A stretch of DNA of 64,000 nucleotides. It comes from Notamacropus eugenii (lineage: Eukaryota > Chordata > Mammalia > Diprotodontia > Macropodidae). The position numbers and the translations under genes are program-made. Under the pieces are notes generated by a model that saw nothing but the letters and a program-made list of their open reading frames with translations, had not been told where the DNA came from and ran no database searches. Below are positions 61,326 through 64,000 of this stretch, piece by piece (the stretch's first letter is position 1; each line of letters starts with the position of its first letter). The DNA is taken from contig NC_092874.1 of NCBI RefSeq assembly GCF_028372415.1, positions 55,837,865 through 55,901,864 of the forward strand, read 5' to 3'.

Positions 61326-62167
61326 GAAATAAGTCAGAATGCCAACTGCAACCAGGGCTTCAGTCCAGTTCCTTGGACTTCAACCAGAAAGCATACAGAA
61401 TATGGCTTTGAAATTAAATGGCAGATAATAACTGGCCAATTAGAGACACCCCCCCCCCCTCCCCTGTTTAAAGCAAAGGCAGTAGGGAAAAAAGGAAAGA
61501 GAAGGAATGAGAAAGAGGGAGGGTGAGAGATCCTTACCACCCAATGCCCCATGACAGTGGGGCACTAGAACTTTGGGTGGCTTTTCTCTGAACTAGACCA
61601 AACACACCCCTTTCCACTCCCAGTGTAGAAAGATTTCTAAGTGAGTGGGGATGGATTTCACTATACTTAAAAAAAGTCAGGAAGGCCCCTTTCCAATGCA
61701 ACAATCCAGCAAGTAGGAATAAAGGTTTCAGCATGAGAAAGAAAATGAAGAAGTAAAGAAACCTGAATTTGTATTTTCATTTTTTAATTTTAAAACTGCT
61801 AGCTTCTCCAGTATTTTAAAATATAAAAAAATAATTCCTCTATGTTGAATTGAATTAGTTTAGGTTTTCCCCCCAAAAGTGTGGAGTCTCCTTCTTCAGT
61901 TCTTGGTATTAATCAGTACAGAATAATGGAGAAAGAGACATCCAATAAATACATCTCTTTAAAGAAAACTGATAAAAAGACACTGAAATGAAGCATACAA
62001 TGGACCAAACTGAAAGTCCTAATTTGTTCTCTTGCATTTTAAATATCTACCTACTTCTGGAGACCTTTTCTTTCATTAACCTACAGTTTTTCCTATTTAT
62101 AGTGACCCAACATATTCAAGGACCAATATGCAAAATCATGATTAAAAAGATAAGAGATTCAAATTAC

Positions 62168-62326
62168 CTGTTCCGTTCCCATCTAATCCTCGTAAATATG
62201 GGAAACTGTCCACTTCTGCCGGGGTGCTGGAAGCTGTGAGAAAGGGAGTCAGGTCACTGTAGCTGGTGTTCTCCGGCAGCTTCAGGGCTCGTCTCTGGAA
62301 ATGAACCCGAGGCTGTGGCCGAGCAC
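62168..62326 (-). CDS. FAM171A1: FAM171A1 coding exon (exon 4 by human numbering), ectodomain
   Basis: The exon is 159 bp. On the minus strand it follows an acceptor ending TTTTGCAG and is closed by a donor GTAATT. It reads [14 protein letters not shown], then [13 protein letters not shown] and [14 protein letters not shown], which match human FAM171A1 closely. Two N-glycosylation sequons are visible (NTS and NGT), as expected for an extracellular segment. It enters with two bases of a split glycine codon and leaves with one base, fitting the next exon at 56342. This is the most 5' exon I can identify here. The preceding exon lies outside the window or was not recognised in the 1.7 kb to the right. 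Confidence 0.95.
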
Positions 62327-63254
62327 CTGCAAAAATGAACCACTGACTTATTAAAGGAGCAGCTTCCATTTTTAGAAAACGGAAACCAGCAAGTCAGTGC
62401 CTCTTGGAAGGTTCAGTACCTCCCTTCCCTTCCCCCCCAATTCCTCTTCCCCATCATCGGACACAAAGATGTGACAACATACTATTATGTGGCTAGAAAT
62501 AATAGCCCATTGTCACGGTTGTTTTCTCACAGGATGTTATTTGCTTTTTTTTTTTTTTTTTTAAATAAAACGCTTTCCAGGATTTATTTGTGAATTTTCT
62601 CCTTGCACAACATTTGATGCTAGATGTGAGTAAAATTATGCATGGAATGGATGGCTAATCTATTAAAAAAACAACTCTGTGCAAGATTTAATACTGGAAG
62701 GAACACATCCTAAACAAATCTCCTGATTAAAATCTACTTTACTCTGAACCCATGTGCAGATCAAGTTGGAAAAACAGAAAAAATGGAAGTGTTGCCATGA
62801 AAAGAGCTCTAGCTACTTACTGGAGCCGATTATTAGGAAAGAGTGGCCTTTTGCCATCAGATATATCTGGACAGCAAGCTCATTCTAATTGGGATAGATT
62901 ACATTACAAAGTTTATGATGAGATTTCAGAGACTATGTATCCTTTATCATGTGTGTTTCCCCTAAAGGAGAAGGTTGAGCTTCTTTAAACCTCTCTGGGG
63001 TGAACAACAACTTTGTATAACCATCTATAGTCTTATCCTTACTTCAGGTGGTGTTTTAATTGCTATATCTATGCTAGAAGTAACCATGCTCCAGTAATAT
63101 GCCACTAACGTAACACGAAATTATTAGAACCAGAAAAGTCCAGTCATTCTCTGAGAGGCATCAAAGGTTTCAAAGATGTACTTTATGGCCTCCCTCAGAT
63201 TTGTGGGTGTTATTACGCGAGGTGCTGTTTCCTTTTGCCCTACAGATGTTCTGA

Positions 63255-63525
63255 GGGTTTCTTGTTGTTGAGTTGTTTCAGTTGTATGAGACTGTCCACG
63301 GCCCCATTTGAGATTTTCTTAGCAAAGATGCTGGAATGGTTTACTATTTCTTTCTCTAGCTCATTTTACAGATGAGGAAACTGAGGCACACAGAGTTAAG
63401 TGACTTGCCCAGGGTCACACAGCTATTAAGTGTCTGAGGGTAGATTTGAACTCATGAAGATGTCTTCCTGATTCTAACCCCAGTGCTCTATGCACTTATG
63501 GCACCACCTAGCTGCCTTCTGAGGC
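63255..63525 (-). repeat. Marsupial tRNA-derived SINE with RTE/BovB-like tail, antisense, full length
   Basis: It shows ttgttgttgagttgtttcag, tttacagatgaggaaactga, gacttgcccagggtcacaca and the head at ggcaccacctagctgcctt. Confidence 0.9.
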
Positions 63526-63569
63526 TTCATTACCCTCCAAAGTTAATCTCTGATGAAGAATGGCTCAGG

Positions 63570-63915
63570 AGAAAGAGCACTGGCTTGGGGTTCAAATTCT
63601 GCCTTTGATTCTCACAACCTATGTGACTCTCAAAAGTCATTTCCATGTCCTGGGATAGCAGTTTTCTCATCTGTGTAAAGATGGATGTGGGCTAAATGGT
63701 ATTTGAATTCTCTTCTGACACTAAAGTGTATGATCCCAGCTGGGCACTCAGTGTTAAGAAAGGAAGAGGGTAGAGCAGAAAGCATGCTTGTTTGGGAGGC
63801 AGTTGTCCTTGCGATCTCTGGGACCTCTACCTCTCTGGTCCTCAGTTTCTTCATCTACACAATAACAGAGGTGGACTAGATGACGCCCAACATCCTTTCC
63901 AGTTCTCTAGGATCC
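63570..63915 (+). repeat. Two MIR/CORE-SINE copies, sense
   Basis: 63570-63760 (gggttcaaattctgcctttg, ttctcatctgtgtaaagatg) and 63780-63915 (cctcagtttcttcatctaca, gaggtggactagatgacgcc). Confidence 0.75.
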
Positions 63916-64000
63916 TCATGACTTCAGGAGATGGTCAGGGGAATGAACTTAACAAGAGTAGGAACTGGCTAGAGTTCGGATAGAATCATGGAATATCAGA

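Larger units (their letters stand above)
56343..62167 (-). other. FAM171A1: FAM171A1 intron 4
   Basis: A 5,825-bp intron holding MIR copies, a tRNA-derived SINE, an L1 remnant broken by a CT tract, a hAT element and three microsatellites. 59890-60980 and 61325-62160 hold nothing I recognise apart from short runs. Confidence 0.92.
62327..64000 (-). other. FAM171A1: FAM171A1 intron 3 (partial)
   Basis: The intron upstream of exon 62326-62168, cut by the window edge. A poly(T) run at 62546-62562 may be a decayed poly(A) tail of a minus-strand insertion. 62600-63250 holds nothing I recognise. SINEs fill 63255-63915. Confidence 0.85.

Noticed and set aside
62546-62562. Poly(T) run that could mark a second processed retrocopy
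   Set aside because: No flanking direct repeats or coding similarity could be found next to it. The same holds for the runs at 14927-14942 and 39925-39943.

Overview
The window is nuclear DNA from a mammal, almost certainly a marsupial. The protein-coding exons match FAM171A1, the base composition is AT-rich, and the DNA is full of CORE-SINE/MIR copies. It also holds tRNA-derived SINEs with an RTE/BovB-like tail, L2, L3/CR1 and L1 remnants, and hAT and Tigger DNA transposon fossils. The RTE-tailed SINE type is what points to marsupials; I cannot name the species.

The main gene is FAM171A1 (astroprincin), on the minus strand. Its last five coding exons can be read with intact GT/AG splice sites and matching phases: 62326-62168, 56342-56166, 12564-12448, 9592-9478, and 8700 to the stop at 6993. 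A 3'UTR of about 1.26 kb ends near a polyadenylation signal at 5753-5748. They encode about 758 codons: ectodomain, one membrane segment and the long cytoplasmic tail. The first exons (signal peptide and about 140 residues) lie beyond the right edge. The region left of about 5.7 kb is intergenic and repeat-filled.

The most interesting object sits in the 43.6-kb intron between 12565 and 56165. It is an intact class II olfactory receptor gene of the OR4 type (35432-34506, minus strand). It lies inside a 1,609-bp insert that ends in a poly(A) tract and is bounded by perfect 17-bp direct repeats, so it is an L1-mediated retrocopy of a whole mRNA. The insert went into an internally deleted Tigger1-like transposon (33862-36271). 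The first 110 or so bases of the copied mRNA are CpG-rich and carry an early AATAAA, which resembles the R-U5 part of an endogenous retrovirus LTR. The parental receptor transcript may therefore have started in an LTR.

The rest is introns and intergenic DNA made of old repeats and microsatellites. Exon 56342-56166 is unusual in having dinucleotide repeats close to both splice sites. No tRNA, rRNA, CRISPR or other protein gene was recognised. Repeat boundaries are approximate and family names rest on remembered consensus sequences.
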